Position numbers and translations under genes: made by a program
Shown: one piece after another, positions 52,260 to 63,175 of the stretch
How the letters are laid out: every line of letters begins with the position of its first letter
Numbering within the stretch: the first letter of the stretch is position 1
The notes under the pieces: generated by a model
Databases searched by the model: none
What the model saw: the letters and a program-made list of their open reading frames with translations, nothing else
What the model was told of the DNA's origin: nothing
Origin: Corythucha ciliata
Lineage: Eukaryota > Arthropoda > Insecta > Hemiptera > Tingidae
Direction of reading: 5' to 3'
NCBI GenBank assembly: GCA_038030265.1
Contig: CM075943.1
Coordinates: 26,226,001-26,290,000 of the forward strand
DNA: 64,000 nt

Positions 52260-52930
52260 TTAAATTATAAATTTCAAGACACTTAATTCGTGAATTTTTG
52301 ATGTTTCTCAATATTAAGCGAATTTTCGCTTTTTCTAAATTTTAGCAGCGCGTTAGCATCTCCATGCAACCCGTGCATTATCTACTGAATTTTGTCAATT
52401 TTTGCCAAGAATCGGCGTTTGACTCAATTTAAGCTGCAAATTAACAATTTTTTCCATTTTTAACTGAGAATTAGCACTTTTCCCCCAATTTGAACTGAAA
52501 ATTAACGTTTTTCTTAATTTTAGCTGCGCTAATTGGTGATTTTTTCAATTTTTGCCGCGAATTAGTGGTTTTGTTCATTTTGTATCCGCGAATTAACGTT
52601 TTTCCATAACTCTATATCTGCAAATTGCAAATTAGCGATTTTTCCCAATTTCAGTGTGAAATAGCGTTTTGTGCTAATTTTGCGTCCATTCAGCATCCTA
52701 TTCCCTTTTTCATACGCGAATGGGCGATTTTACGCCATTTCAGTTGTAAATTTGCCATTTTTGGCCAATTTCAACCTGAAAGCGTCTTTTATTTGTCAGT
52801 ATTATAGCGTGTTTTCTCAACTTTACACAAAACTTTTTGCGTTGATTTTCACAATTTATTCGTAGAATGGCCTCCATGTACCGGGAATCAGCGATTTTTT
52901 TCTTAATTTTAGTCTGGACGTTGCATCGCG
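52260..52930 (+). repeat. ATTAGCG degenerate tandem array, right part
   Basis: Continuation of the array at 47340-48470 on the other side of the HINE-like insertion. Confidence 0.7.
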
Positions 52931-54590
52931 AGACCACGAATCAGCCATTAGCGAATTAGCCAAATTAGCAAACCATGACTATCCGGGGTTCCCCGTGACA
53001 GTTCGCAGGCTGGGATGTGGGGCAAAATTAGCCAAATTAGCAAATTTGACCCCGGACATTTCGCAACCCTACTCATGCGACGCGTTTGGCATCTTGGGGC
53101 TATGCTGTTCCTGCTTCCTATCTCAAAGATCTGTTTTGACGTTCGATTGTTGGCTGGACGCACTAAAAAAATGACAGTGAATAAGAGCAAGACGCTTGCG
53201 TGTTCCACAAATCCAGCTCTTGGGTAATTGGTAATTGAAAAAGTAATTCAATTACAGTAATTGTAATTTGTAATTATTCGTGGAAGTGAAAAGTAATTGG
53301 TAATTTGTAATTAATCCGATTTTTTGGAAGTAATTTGTAATTTGTAATTAATTACTCAAAAAGCTGTAATTTGCCCACCCCTGACTATCAGGACACCGTT
53401 CAAAAGTACCCAGAACGGGGTAGTTTTCCACAACCTTACCCGTCGATGCGTGCACTAGCAGCTGATTGATACTGATGTGAAATTTATCAGATATTCGAGA
53501 AAACTACTTTTTTCACTTTTCACAGGTCTGGAATAGCCACGTGCAAGCGACATTTTTTGATTTTCACGGTGGTTTCAGGAACAGGATTTTGTCTTCTTTC
53601 CGAATCCACTGTCATTTTTTGTCTAACCACCTACGGTGAGCCGTGAACACGACAATTACCGTAAAAAGTAATGCAACTAGAAAAAAACAGGAAATTGCTC
53701 ATATCTCGTAACCAAAGCATTTTCGGCTATGCGTCTATATGACGTTTTTTGTGCGCCCAGGTACGCACTATCACCTGTGTAAGTTTGTCACATTCCTCCT
53801 GAATCACCTTGTATGTATATTGCATATGCATAAAGGGAGTGTCAGTAATGTGCGATGCCGATTTGATCGCCGATTTTTTTGTTTGTTCTACATCGAAAAA
53901 TATTAGACACGAGTCCTCCCGAAATTGCCATATGGGACCTGGGGGCCAAGTACGCAGGGGTGTTATAATTTCAAATCAGCGTTATCCTATCAAGATTAAA
54001 ATGGTTTTCACGTGGATACCAACCGTGTTATTTCATATAACACCCCTTCGTACCTCAGCCTCTGTGGGGGCCCCCAAAAAATTTCAAAGCCCAAAAAAGG
54101 CAGAATTTTAAATTCTTTTTTTCCGACTTCAATGTGTTTTTGTGACGAAATTAGTGTGAGAAAGGCGCGTAGAAGGGCGAATTTCCTCCGTTTTATCAAA
54201 AACCACAGCTCTGGGATTTTTTATATACGTATTTTTTTTTTAGTTTCTCACACTTATTTCGTCGCCAAGACACTTTAAATTTGTCCGAAAACAAAATTTT
54301 GAAATTCCACCTTTTTTGGGCTTTGGAATGTAACGGGACGCAAAATACTGTTAATTATTTTAAATATATGTAAATAATTGTAAAACCTAAATGGTGTAGT
54401 TACGTTAAGATTAAACTTCATACCCGATAGAATCCCCATTCGTTAATAGGTACAAATTTGGCACGAACGATAGCAGCACCTACTGGGACAAAATAAATGT
54501 GTATTAGTTGGGAAGTCTGGCGTTGGGAACACTAGTAAAATTGGGGGGGGGGGGACCATTGCGTCACAAACCATTGGAGGGCGGGGAGAG

Positions 54591-54599
54591 TATAAAAGG
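54591..54599 (+). promoter_or_regulatory. TATA box of the LTR
   Basis: TATAAAAGG, about 260 bp from the LTR start. The inferred U3/R border lies just downstream. Confidence 0.6.
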
Positions 54600-54959
54600 C
54601 CAAGAAGGAAGGACGTTAAAAAGAGTAGTCGGACGGAAATTGTACAGTGACGAACAAGTCTGAGGTTCGTGGTTTTTTTTTGTGTGTCCGAAGTGAAGAG
54701 ACGTGTAGCCAGTGCGTCACCCTGGCAGGGATTACGGAGTGCGCCATCGAGAAGAATAAGGATTACGGTTGTGGTTTTTGTGAGCTTTGTTGATTTTTTT
54801 TGTGCGTCACCAGTTGCGACACCAAGTTCAGTGCGTCAACAGTCGTTTGTTCAGTCGGAAGCTTGTTTAAGTGAAAAGTCGTGCGTCGCCCTTTGCGACA
54901 CAAGTTCAGTGCGCCCTAGTTGTGTGTTCCGTGTACCCCAAGCTTGATTAAAACTGCAT

Positions 54960-55400
54960 CGCCCGTCGTCTCGTCCCAGCCTCCTTCGTTGCGACGCCAC
55001 TGCGTCACCTGTCGTCTCGTCCCCGCATCCTTCGTTGCGACGCCACTGCGTCACCAGCTGTCTTCGTGTTAAGTATCCTTCGTTGCGACGCCACTGCGTC
55101 ACCAGCTGTCTTTGTGTTAAGAATTCTTCGTTGCGACACCACCTGCGTCACCACCCTAGTAACAAAGGGCTGTCTTCTCGTCGGAGTGATTTCTTCGTTG
55201 CGTCACCACTGCGTCACCAGCTGTCTTCGTGGTAAGTATTCTTCGTTGCGACACCACCAGCGTCACCACTCTAGTAACAAAGGGCAGTCTTCTCGTCGGA
55301 GTGATTTCTTCATTGCGTCACCATCTGCGTCACCAGTCATATCATCGGAGTGTCATCTGCGTCACCTTTTGCGCCGCCCATACGTTTTCGCCCCCTCCAT
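54960..55400 (+). repeat. Minisatellite in LTR (TTCGTTGCGAC / GCGTCACC)
   Basis: Units of about 55-75 bp with the words CTTCGTTGCGACGCCACTG and CGTCACCAGCTGTCTTCGTG repeat six or more times. Open frames through it (LRRHCVTSCL-like) are by-products of the repeat. Confidence 0.8.
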
Positions 55401-55629
55401 CATCGTACGTCACGCCGCTAACTCTACCTGACGTTGCCGCTCAGTACACTCAGTGGCTCACGTCGTCGCCGCCGTTTGCTCGCCTTCGCCCCTCGCAAAA
55501 GGTAGACCAGAAAAATATAAATATTTCAAAGTGGTGTGTTCGCTCTTGCCAAATTTTAAAACTTCACGGTCTCTCACGCTTTTATTGTACCCTTTTATTA
55601 TTATTTTTATTATTTCGTTCTAAAATTTC

Positions 55630-55635
55630 AATAAA
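55630..55635 (+). promoter_or_regulatory. LTR polyadenylation signal
   Basis: AATAAA followed by a GT-rich stretch, close to the LTR 3' end. Confidence 0.55.
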
Positions 55636-55908
55636 ACCATAAATAGTGGTCTCCATGAAGATCGGACTTATTATTTCTTTCACATCCTAGCCCCTGCTCG
55701 CCCGTAATAAAACGAACCCCACTTAGGGGGGGGGGGGATTACAGGAATTTTTTGAGGGCCCCCACAGGGCCCATTGGCAAGTTCGGGAGGACACGTGTCA
55801 GCCTAATATTTTTCGATGTAGGCAGAACACACAAAAAAATCCGCGATCAAATCGGCGTCGGACATTACTGACACTCCCTTTATGCATATGCAAATATATA
55901 TACATATA

Positions 55909-57695
55909 CAGGGTGATTCAGGAGGAATGTGACAAACTTGCACAGGTTATAGTGCGTACCTGGACGCACAAAAAACGTCATAGGGACGCATAGCCGAAAA
56001 TGCTTTGGTTACGAGATATGAGCATTTTCCTGGTTTTTTCTAGTTGCATTACTTTTTACGGTAATTGTCGTGTTCAGGGCTCACCGTAGGTGGTTAGACA
56101 AAAACTGACGGTGGATTCGGAAAGAGGACTAAATCCTGTTCCAGAAACCACCATGAAAATCAAAAAATGTCGCATGCGCGTCGCTATTTCAGCCATGTGA
56201 AAAGTGAAAAAAGTAGTTTTTTCGAAAACCTGATAAATTTCACATCAGCATCAATCAGCTGCTAGTGCGCGCATCGACGAGGAAAGTTGTGGAAAACTAC
56301 CCCGTTCTGTGTACTTTCGAACGGTGTCCTGATAGTTGAAGTTTTCAACCCTCCGACTTTAGCAATCAAATTCCAGTGCAAAAAAATGCAACTTGCTTTG
56401 ATAAAACAAACCGAATAGGTCAGGTTAAATGGCCTTTCCTTAGGCTATTGTGTTCCTCCGAGCATGCTCCCCCCAATGCCTGAAGTAAAAGTAATAATTC
56501 AATTCACTACGCGAGGGTCACCATGAGAGACGCCGTGGATGAACTGAAGCGTAAGGACTTGAACGGGGACTTGGCCGTTCTATCTCATCAGAATCAGCTC
56601 AGCTCAGCAGATTGTGGGCGGCGATGAGGACCATTTAACTGTTCTGCGAGGTCTCCTGACCTGACGTCCCTCAATTACTGTCTCTGAGGGTGGATGAAGA
56701 CAATGGTATACGAACACAAGCCCAGCAAGTGCGAGGAGCTGATCAACAAAGTCGTGGTCTGTGCTGAATCGATCAGACAACTAGATGCCGAAATTCGTCG
56801 TACTACCAGAGATATACCGAAAAGAGCGTCCGAGTGTCCACAAGGGGAGGAATTTTTGAACAGTTATTTGAATAACGTTATGTTGTTATTTCAACTTAAG
56901 GTTGTTACTGTAAATTGATCTCATACAAGTTGGAGGGACAAACGATGGACAATGAACTCCGTGAATGAGAGATATGAGTGTACGTGAATGAGTTATTAGG
57001 GTACCGGCTGAATCTGATAAGGTGAAATGTCGAAGTTCATAATTTTCACCCAAACGCTGTTCATCACCTCTACTCACATTCCATACATGGAAAACCTCGT
57101 TGTCAATTGAATTCTTACTTCAGGCATTGAGAGGAGCATGCTCGTATGAACGCAATACCCCAAGGAAAGGACATTTAAACTGACCTATTCGGCTTGTTTT
57201 AACAAAGCAAGTTTACATTTTTTTGCATTTAAACTTGATTGCTAAAGTCGGAGGGTTGCAAACTTCAACTATCAGGACACCGTTGGAAAGTACACAGAAC
57301 GGGTTAGTTTTGCACAACTTTGCCCGTCGATGCGTGCACTAGCAGCTGATTGATACTGATGTGAAGTTTATGAGGTATTTGAAAAAACTACTTTCTTAAC
57401 TTTTCACATGGCTGAAATAGCCACGCCCAAGCGACATTTTTTGATTTTCATGGTGGTTTCAGGAACAGGATTTTGTTCTCTTTCCGAATCCACCGTCATT
57501 TTTTGTCTAACCACTAACGGTGAGCCGTGAAAACGGCAATTACCGTAAAAACTGATGAAACTGGGAAACAACAGGAAAATGCTCACATCACGTAACCAAA
57601 GCATTTTCGGCTATGCGTCCCTATGACGTTTTTTGTGCGTCCAGGTACGCACTATCACCTGTGCAAGTTTGTGACATTCCTCCTGAATCACCCTG
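55909..57695 (+). mobile_element. Tc1-like element B (CAGGGTGATTCAGG ends)
   Basis: A 1787-bp element, TA-flanked, ends CAGGGTGATTCAGGAGGAAT and inverse, arms about 500 bp. Uninterrupted relative of element A. Confidence 0.85.
56640..56918 (+). pseudogene. Tc1-like transposase C-terminal remnant
   Basis: A decayed SPDLT-like stretch with an in-frame stop, then WMKTMVYEHKPSKCEELINK and VVCAESIRQLDAEI. This resembles the segment after the third catalytic residue (WG.LK..VY). The rest of the enzyme is missing. Confidence 0.6.
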
Positions 57696-58517
57696 TATAT
57701 ATCGTTGATTTACTAGCTCTTTCAAAAACAAACTTTGGGGTTAGCTTATCATACAAAATCCAAATTTTGTGGATTTGGCTCTTTCACTTCACCAATTTCA
57801 GTGAACTCCGCGAAATTGGTCTTTGAGAGAGCAAAATTTGCAAAGTTTTACTTGAATAAGCAGAACGCGGTGACGCTTTTTTTCTATTTTAATCGATACT
57901 GACACTCCCCTTGTTAGTGCAATCTTGTTATTATTTTTTGCAACGGTTATGGTTAATTTGGTTCGAAACCCCAGATTCTAGATGATGCCCGGTGGGCGAA
58001 ACGTCGAGAAGGAGATTTATGAAAAGAATCTTGATGGGTGATTGGAGTTTTTAGTTTAGTCAAACAAAAAAAAGTAAATGCAGTGGACCACAGGGCCTTA
58101 AGAGTGGCGAAAAAATTAGCAGTTTTTCGTAAGGAAAAATCACATCCATCACGTTAAGTCACTCCATGGACCCAATAAATTATCCAGAATAATAGTACGC
58201 CAGGTTCAGACTAAACCATTAAAATAAATAAATAAAATAAAACAAATAATAATAACAATAATAATAAAAATAGTGAAAGGACCCAACGTCTCATTTCCCA
58301 GCTATATGTATACGCACAATATACCGCCCATTTTAGCTATCTTCAGATCAATTCAGATCTAACTCCTCCGTGGCCAACGAATGTTTATATACAAAACACT
58401 ATCAATTTTATCGGGCCGTTGACCGCGAATTCTATGCTTTAATGTTTACTTGTTTAGATTGTAGACGATCTTGTCTTCGTCGTAAATTCAGTGAAATTCA
58501 CGATTTCATAACAACCC

Positions 58518-59276
58518 ATGTCAATAATTGACGATGGACTTCCTGTGTTCAGCGAAGAAAAAGTCACGGAAATGGGTAAGTTGAATTCACGCCTTTAAGC
58601 TTGGGTTTCCTAGGAAAGCGGTGCCGTAATATTGTAGTAGAAAACATCCCCTTTTAAATCACGATAGTAGTTGTCTAGGGAAAGGTCAACTGGCATGATT
58701 TAAAAGGGGATGTTTTCTACCCTAATATTACTGCACCGCTTCCCTAGGAAACCCAAGCTTTAGTGGGGAATGACACGTAATTTTTTTGAACGAAATATTT
58801 CATTTAAAACAAATTGAAGACACCGCGGCAACTCGCACGCTGAATCTGATGATAAAGCTACAAAATCGAAAAGAATCGCTTCAAATCAAACTGAACGAAA
58901 AATGCGAGGAACTCAAACGTCTGTGCCTGTCAGAATTCGAACTGACTGGCAGTCTCCCCATGGAGACTCCCATCAACCCTGGAGAGAGTCCACCAAGAGC
59001 CCGTCGCCGAGTGGGCACTATGTATCCGTACGACGAGAAAATCATGAAACAACTGGTAAACAATTACCCCCTCCACTACCTCTTGTAACATCAAAAATCA
59101 TTCGCTTTGCTTTTCGCGAGTAGGAAAATTTGACTGAAAGCCCGAAAAGGAAAAAGACCCAGTCGGTTTCGGGCAGTCCGAATATTCAGTGTTTAACATC
59201 GCCCGTGAAGAAATCGTCTTCGACGAGGAGTCACCCGTACAAATCCTTCAAGTTCAATTTTATGAAAAAGTTTTAG
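58518..59276 (+). CDS. Small CUPID/DUF3338-domain protein (FRMD4/INAVA/CCDC120-like)
   Basis: Exons 58518-58575, 58820-59055, 59124-59276; phases agree, giving 148 aa. Residues about 25-90 match the CUPID (DUF3338) coiled-coil of FRMD4A/B, INAVA and CCDC120: NRKESLQIKLNEKCEELKRL, CLSEFELTGSLP, then NPGESPPRARRRVGTMYPYDE. In vertebrates this domain binds cytohesins and regulates junctions and ARF6 signalling. The tail is short, basic and Ser-rich (SPKRKKTQSVSGSP). No FERM domain is seen upstream, so it is a minimal member. An exon at 59441-59644, open and ending in a stop, could extend the protein if splicing skips the exon 3 stop. Intron 1 holds a MITE. Confidence 0.75.
58597..58760. mobile_element. 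MITE in intron 1 of the CUPID-type gene
   Basis: Arms of about 65 bp (AAGCTTGGGTTTCCTAGGAA and inverse; TAGAAAACATCCCCTTTTAA) across a short loop. One of the least diverged hairpins in the window. Confidence 0.85.
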
Positions 59277-59440
59277 GTCAACCTTATTAAGCGATTAACA
59301 TCATTTGCTAGTCAAGAAGTGGAAGAATACGATTCAAGCCTTTTATCTTGCCTTGAAACGAATGCGTCTGATACCTACTTAATATGAGCATACATTTTTT
59401 ATAGTATTTTTTGTCAATCTATTTATTATATTTTATATAG

Positions 59441-59644
59441 GAAAATTCCAAGAATCGACCGATTATTCACCTCCCTAATCCCATCCTGGCCTTGCCGAGC
59501 CACCTTAATAGGATCCTGCACCACAGCGAAAGGCACTTACCCCCCCCCTTCTGTGCACTCAACACTAGCAAGAACCCGGAGGAGGGCGACGGGGCAGTCC
59601 CTTCCGAGCCCCAAATCAGGCGCAAAAGACCCATAATTCGCTAA
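59441..59644 (+). CDS. Possible alternative last exon of the CUPID-type gene
   Basis: After an acceptor TTATATAG the frame reads ENSKNRPIIHLPNPILALPS and later PSEPQIRRKRPIIR, then TAA. Another frame is also open. The supposed donor (AAA|GTTTTA at about 59270) is weak and the joining phase is ambiguous. Confidence 0.35.
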   Translation, partial: ENSKNRPIIHLPNPILALPSHLNRILHHSERHLPPPFCALNTSKNPEEGDGAVPSEPQIRRKRPIIR

Positions 59645-62600
59645 GCTGAAAATTCAACTGCAAAACTAACATAGATCATCAAGAAGTAGCAATATGACCC
59701 TAGAAACAAAACACCACGTTCAAAAATCGCATTCTTGGGGGAAAAATTGCTCAAATTTCAGGAATGAGATCTAACGGCAGAGAATCAAGTATTTTCAACA
59801 AAATAAGGCGCTTAGACGAGCCTAACTAGCGCCATTTAGAGGGCCCTCGCAATGGTGACGTAGAGTGATCGTTGTAATTACCCGGAGAGGAAGAAATAAA
59901 TTATTACATTACGTGATTAAAACGCTATTCTCGCTATAACGCGGGGAAAAGGGGAATGCGCCACCTACAATAAAAAAAACTGCTGGGTCCCACGTCCGAT
60001 ACAACCCTGAAAACATAAATTAAAGAAAAAGTCACGGCTTGGGCAGCACGCAACACCCAAGACAACGAAATTAATTAAAACGGGCCCAAATTGTTTGGTG
60101 TAAATTAATGGTGTTTTCCATTCAATGCAATACACTCGTGTGGTGTAAGTTTTCCACCCGTCTTCTCTGAATGGAAATATAATTACGTTTATGAAGAGGA
60201 CGCTGCACTACACTTGTGTAGTGTGTTGAATGGAAATCGCTATAAAATGTGTAATTGAATAACACGAAAATCAGCACACCCTTCAGCGGAAATGGAGACT
60301 CTGGACCGCACCTTCGGAGCAACTTTCTCTTCAGCAGAGGTTTGCGCCCCCCCCCCCCACCAACATGAACCGCACACCACACTTACACTCTTGAAAAACA
60401 CTTTGGAAAATAGCGCAAAATCGTGAAAAAAATCCCAATTGGACCCTGGCTTAATTTTTCAGCATTTCTGCGAAAATAAAAGATATTTTCGAATAAATTC
60501 CAAAAAATTAAAAAATTGTCCGGGGTTCTGCTACTTGGTGAAAGATTGAAATGGGTTTTCGACCATACCCCCTCAACCATGACGAAAACAGTGGCAAAGC
60601 TCACATGCTACCATGTTGTGGCATGAGAGGTACGAACATGTTTACCTTACGAAGAGAATGACGATATTTTTATTGTTTGTAATGAAAACGATATCGCCAG
60701 GGATATTCTAGCGATTAAACACATACAGTTTTAGCTGTCTAGGTCCGTAAAAAAGATTAAAAATACATTTTTTCTGCTCTCGGGGTCGTGGTTGTTATTT
60801 AAGGGAACATAAATAATAAAAATCCTAAAAATATATAGTTAATTATACAATAATTAGACGACTATCATAATATGAAGGGAAATTCGAAACGCGAAAAATC
60901 ACACAACACAAGTTTTAACTTCCTTCCCTTATTACGCCCTCGTCAAAGCAAAACTTGATTATCGGGTCCCTGGAATGACCCTTCTTTTGTATTTTTTAAC
61001 GCTAATTTGTTGACTAAGCGAAGCCCTTTTCCTCAAACACAGCTTACGAGTAAAAATAACTCATAATATCATAAGATAGCAATTTTTCTTTTTTAAAAAT
61101 AATTCAACCACCTAAAATACTCGTTTCTCTGATCACTAACTTACAAGGGATGTAACTCTCTTCATTTCAACAGATATACGTTAGTTATAAAAAATTACAC
61201 TAAAATGATCGGTTTGTGGCTGGTGAAGGGAGCGGGGCGGGGTTCCTGGCTTAATTTAAAACTACAAAAGCTTGTCTGTTTTAAAATCAATTCTCTAGCG
61301 CTGTTTTGTCGCTAGCGATAGAGGTTTCAAACAACTTCTTTTCTTAAAGCATCACGAAAAATCAGTTCAATTTACGCACCTAAAGTAAATACGAAGGACA
61401 ATTTAAATTGAAATACATTCGTCTACGTTAATTTATGCGTCCTAGAAGATTTTTAGGTACTATCGAACAATGAACTCGAAATTTCGAGATCAGATGGAGT
61501 GTGTTTTGAGGGGATGGGGGTCTGAGATCGCCATTAAAAAAGCGCTAAAAATTGTGCGCACAGAGGCTTCTGATATTTTGAGACTATAAATTACAATAAA
61601 TATTTTTACAAATTAACTTTTACTGTACTGTACAAAAGTGCGTTATAATACAAATTAAATAAAGATGGAGGCAGTGTTACTGTGGGGGGGAGGGGTAGGA
61701 AGAGGACAGTGACAGCGACTGTCAAACCTGTGCATTCTGAAGAAAGTAGCAAAATAACACTAAAAAAGACGGGGTCATTATCACTAGTTCATTCTTTGTC
61801 ATCTTAATAATATACACGGTGGCTACCGTAATGTACTCAAGTTTTTTTTAAATATAAATATAGAGTTTTTGGGAAACAGGGGGGGGGGGTGAAGAAATTG
61901 CACATCTGCCAGCGATAGCGTTAACGGTAGTGAGGAGAAAGGGGGGATAATGTTACCTTTTTATAATATCCCGGGTGTCGTATTCTCGAGGCTACAAAAA
62001 TCAATAAAGAAGACTATGAGAAATGTATCGCACAAATTACTTAATAATCCACCAAATTCATCCAATAAAATAGCTCAAACGATCATTAGAATTGCGTTAA
62101 TAGCGGGAATCATACGCATGCAAAACAATAGCCTCACGAATTCAGTGCCGGCTGGGGCAGGGCATTCCGTGGGCCGTATAGGCCCGTCTTTCACCTTTTG
62201 CGATTACATACTGTTGTTGAACTTCAAATTCCGATACGGCAACTAACAAAGTGACGGTGCACAGAACACAAACAAAAATTACATTTTCATACCTAAAATT
62301 ACTAATTAACTAGGCAGCCAGATAGATCATATAACTCATAACCAACATTATACACCCCTATGAACCGGCACCCATTGGCCCCGTTACGAGACGACTGACT
62401 GAGAGCGTCGAGGCATCCCAAGACCAACGATCGACGACTCAACATACGAGTTCCAGGGTTACTCGATCCCGCACCAACGGCAATTTGGCCGCAAAACCAC
62501 CTATCGAACCTCCAAGTGACACTCTGATTTATTTTATTTTTCTCCGCTAGACCGTGGTTTTCTCAGCAACTCTAAAACTTTGTCTGACCACGAATTTTTC

Positions 62601-62936
62601 CTTTGGATAATAGGTATGGGCGACTAACGTATTTCCTCGATTAAAATTAGCCCGGATTTTAACGGCCAGATATCCCCTGAAATATCCCGAAACGCCAGTT
62701 TCTATAGCACGGTCAGATTATTGGACCAGAAGGTGGAAGCCGAACCTGTAATGAAGAATTATCTGAGGAGGAGCAAGCTCTGCTCCCCCCCCCCCCACTC
62801 GAAACTTTGACCCAAAAACAACGTTTTTTTTTCACTCAAGCTAAAATAATCGTAGTTTTTGGAGGAAGTGGGGTTGTGTAAAGCCCGACGACAGAACATC
62901 CCCGGAAACCCAACAACAGGCTTTGACAATCACTTA
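59645..62936. other. No coding region; probable atrophin 3' UTR in right part
   Basis: A MITE is at 60110-60240 and poly-C/poly-G runs near 60350 and 61880. The minus strand has AATAAA-type words near 62527-62532, about 650 bp past the atrophin stop, which may end its 3' UTR. Nothing else recognised. Confidence 0.35.
60110..60240. mobile_element. Hairpin MITE
   Basis: GTGTTTTCCATTCAATGCAA and inverse ends with AGAGAAGACGG / CCGTCTTCTCT-like inner arms; related in layout to 40931-41060. Confidence 0.55.
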
Positions 62937-63060
62937 GGGCCGTATTCAGAAACTCACCTTTATGAAGCTTAATGAGATGTTTTTTAAAAATGTGTCATCG
63001 CTCATCCGTTTCGAAGCGCTTTAAGGGGGCCTAAAGGTTAAGGTTTCTAAATACGAGCCT
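62937..63060. mobile_element. MITE, GGGCCGTATTC family
   Basis: GGGCCGTATTCAGAAACTCA and the inverse TTTCTAAATACGAGCC. Same family as 14461-14600. Confidence 0.55.
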
Positions 63061-63175
63061 AAATGTTTGGTTTTTCCAACCAGTTTAAGCACCAAGCGCT
63101 AAGACACCACTCATGCAAAGTAAATTAATAAAATTCTATGAACTCACCTACACTGAAGGTCGACCGCATTTTTTT

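Larger units (their letters stand above)
46805..53383. mobile_element. hAT-type element, 8-bp target duplication
   Basis: Ends CAGGGCTGGGCAGTAATT and inverse CAGGGGTGGGCAAATTA are flanked by the exact 8-bp repeat ACTATCAG (46797-46804 and 53384-53391). Copy B has a single ACTATCAG at 57268-57275, the empty site. 8-bp duplications and CAGGG-type tips are hAT hallmarks. The subterminal regions are dense in TAATTG/CAATTA words. The interior is an ATTAGCG array plus inserted elements. No hAT transposase found. Confidence 0.85.
45443..53811 (-). mobile_element. Tc1-like element A (CAGGGTGATTCAGG ends), split by insertions
   Basis: Left tip CAGGGTGATTCAGGAGGAAT after TA; right tip is the inverse (ATTCCTCCTGAATCACCTTG). 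About 380-bp inverted repeats. The sister copy B (55909-57695) shows the uninterrupted form. A decayed transposase C-terminal region lies near 46300-46520 on the minus strand. A hAT-type element interrupts it at 46805. Confidence 0.8.
54329..55743 (+). mobile_element. Solo LTR of a retrotransposon
   Basis: A 1415-bp unit, TGTAACGGGACG...GGGATTACA, flanked by GGAA on both sides (54325-54328, 55744-55747), inside an otherwise continuous MITE arm. It contains a TATA box (TATAAAAGG at 54591), a GC-rich leader with a CGTCACC minisatellite, and AATAAA at 55630. No gag/pol or second LTR is present, so it arose by LTR-LTR recombination. The 4-bp duplication fits Gypsy-type or similar LTR elements, but the family is not assigned. 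Confidence 0.75.
53821..55892. mobile_element. Palindromic MITE split by a solo LTR
   Basis: The arms begin TGCATATGCATAAAGGGAGT and are inverted at the right end (ACTCCCTTTATGCATATGCA). Without the LTR the element is about 650 bp, nearly all arm. A related single arm is at 20925-21165. It lies between Tc1-like copies A and B, with only short AT-rich spacers. Confidence 0.75.
44997..57886. mobile_element. Outer inverted-repeat pair enclosing a transposon nest
   Basis: About 190-215 bp at 44997-45210 (AACGTCACCGCGTGCGTTCA, ATTTTGCTCTCTCAAAAACC) recur inverted at 57700-57886. They may be the ends of one old foldback element or two separate repeats that happen to face each other. Between them lie all the nested elements listed below. 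Confidence 0.5.

Noticed and set aside
54851..55642. Several overlapping long frames (LRRHCVTSCL-type repeats)
   Set aside because: They are produced by the LTR minisatellite, whose units keep several frames open on both strands.
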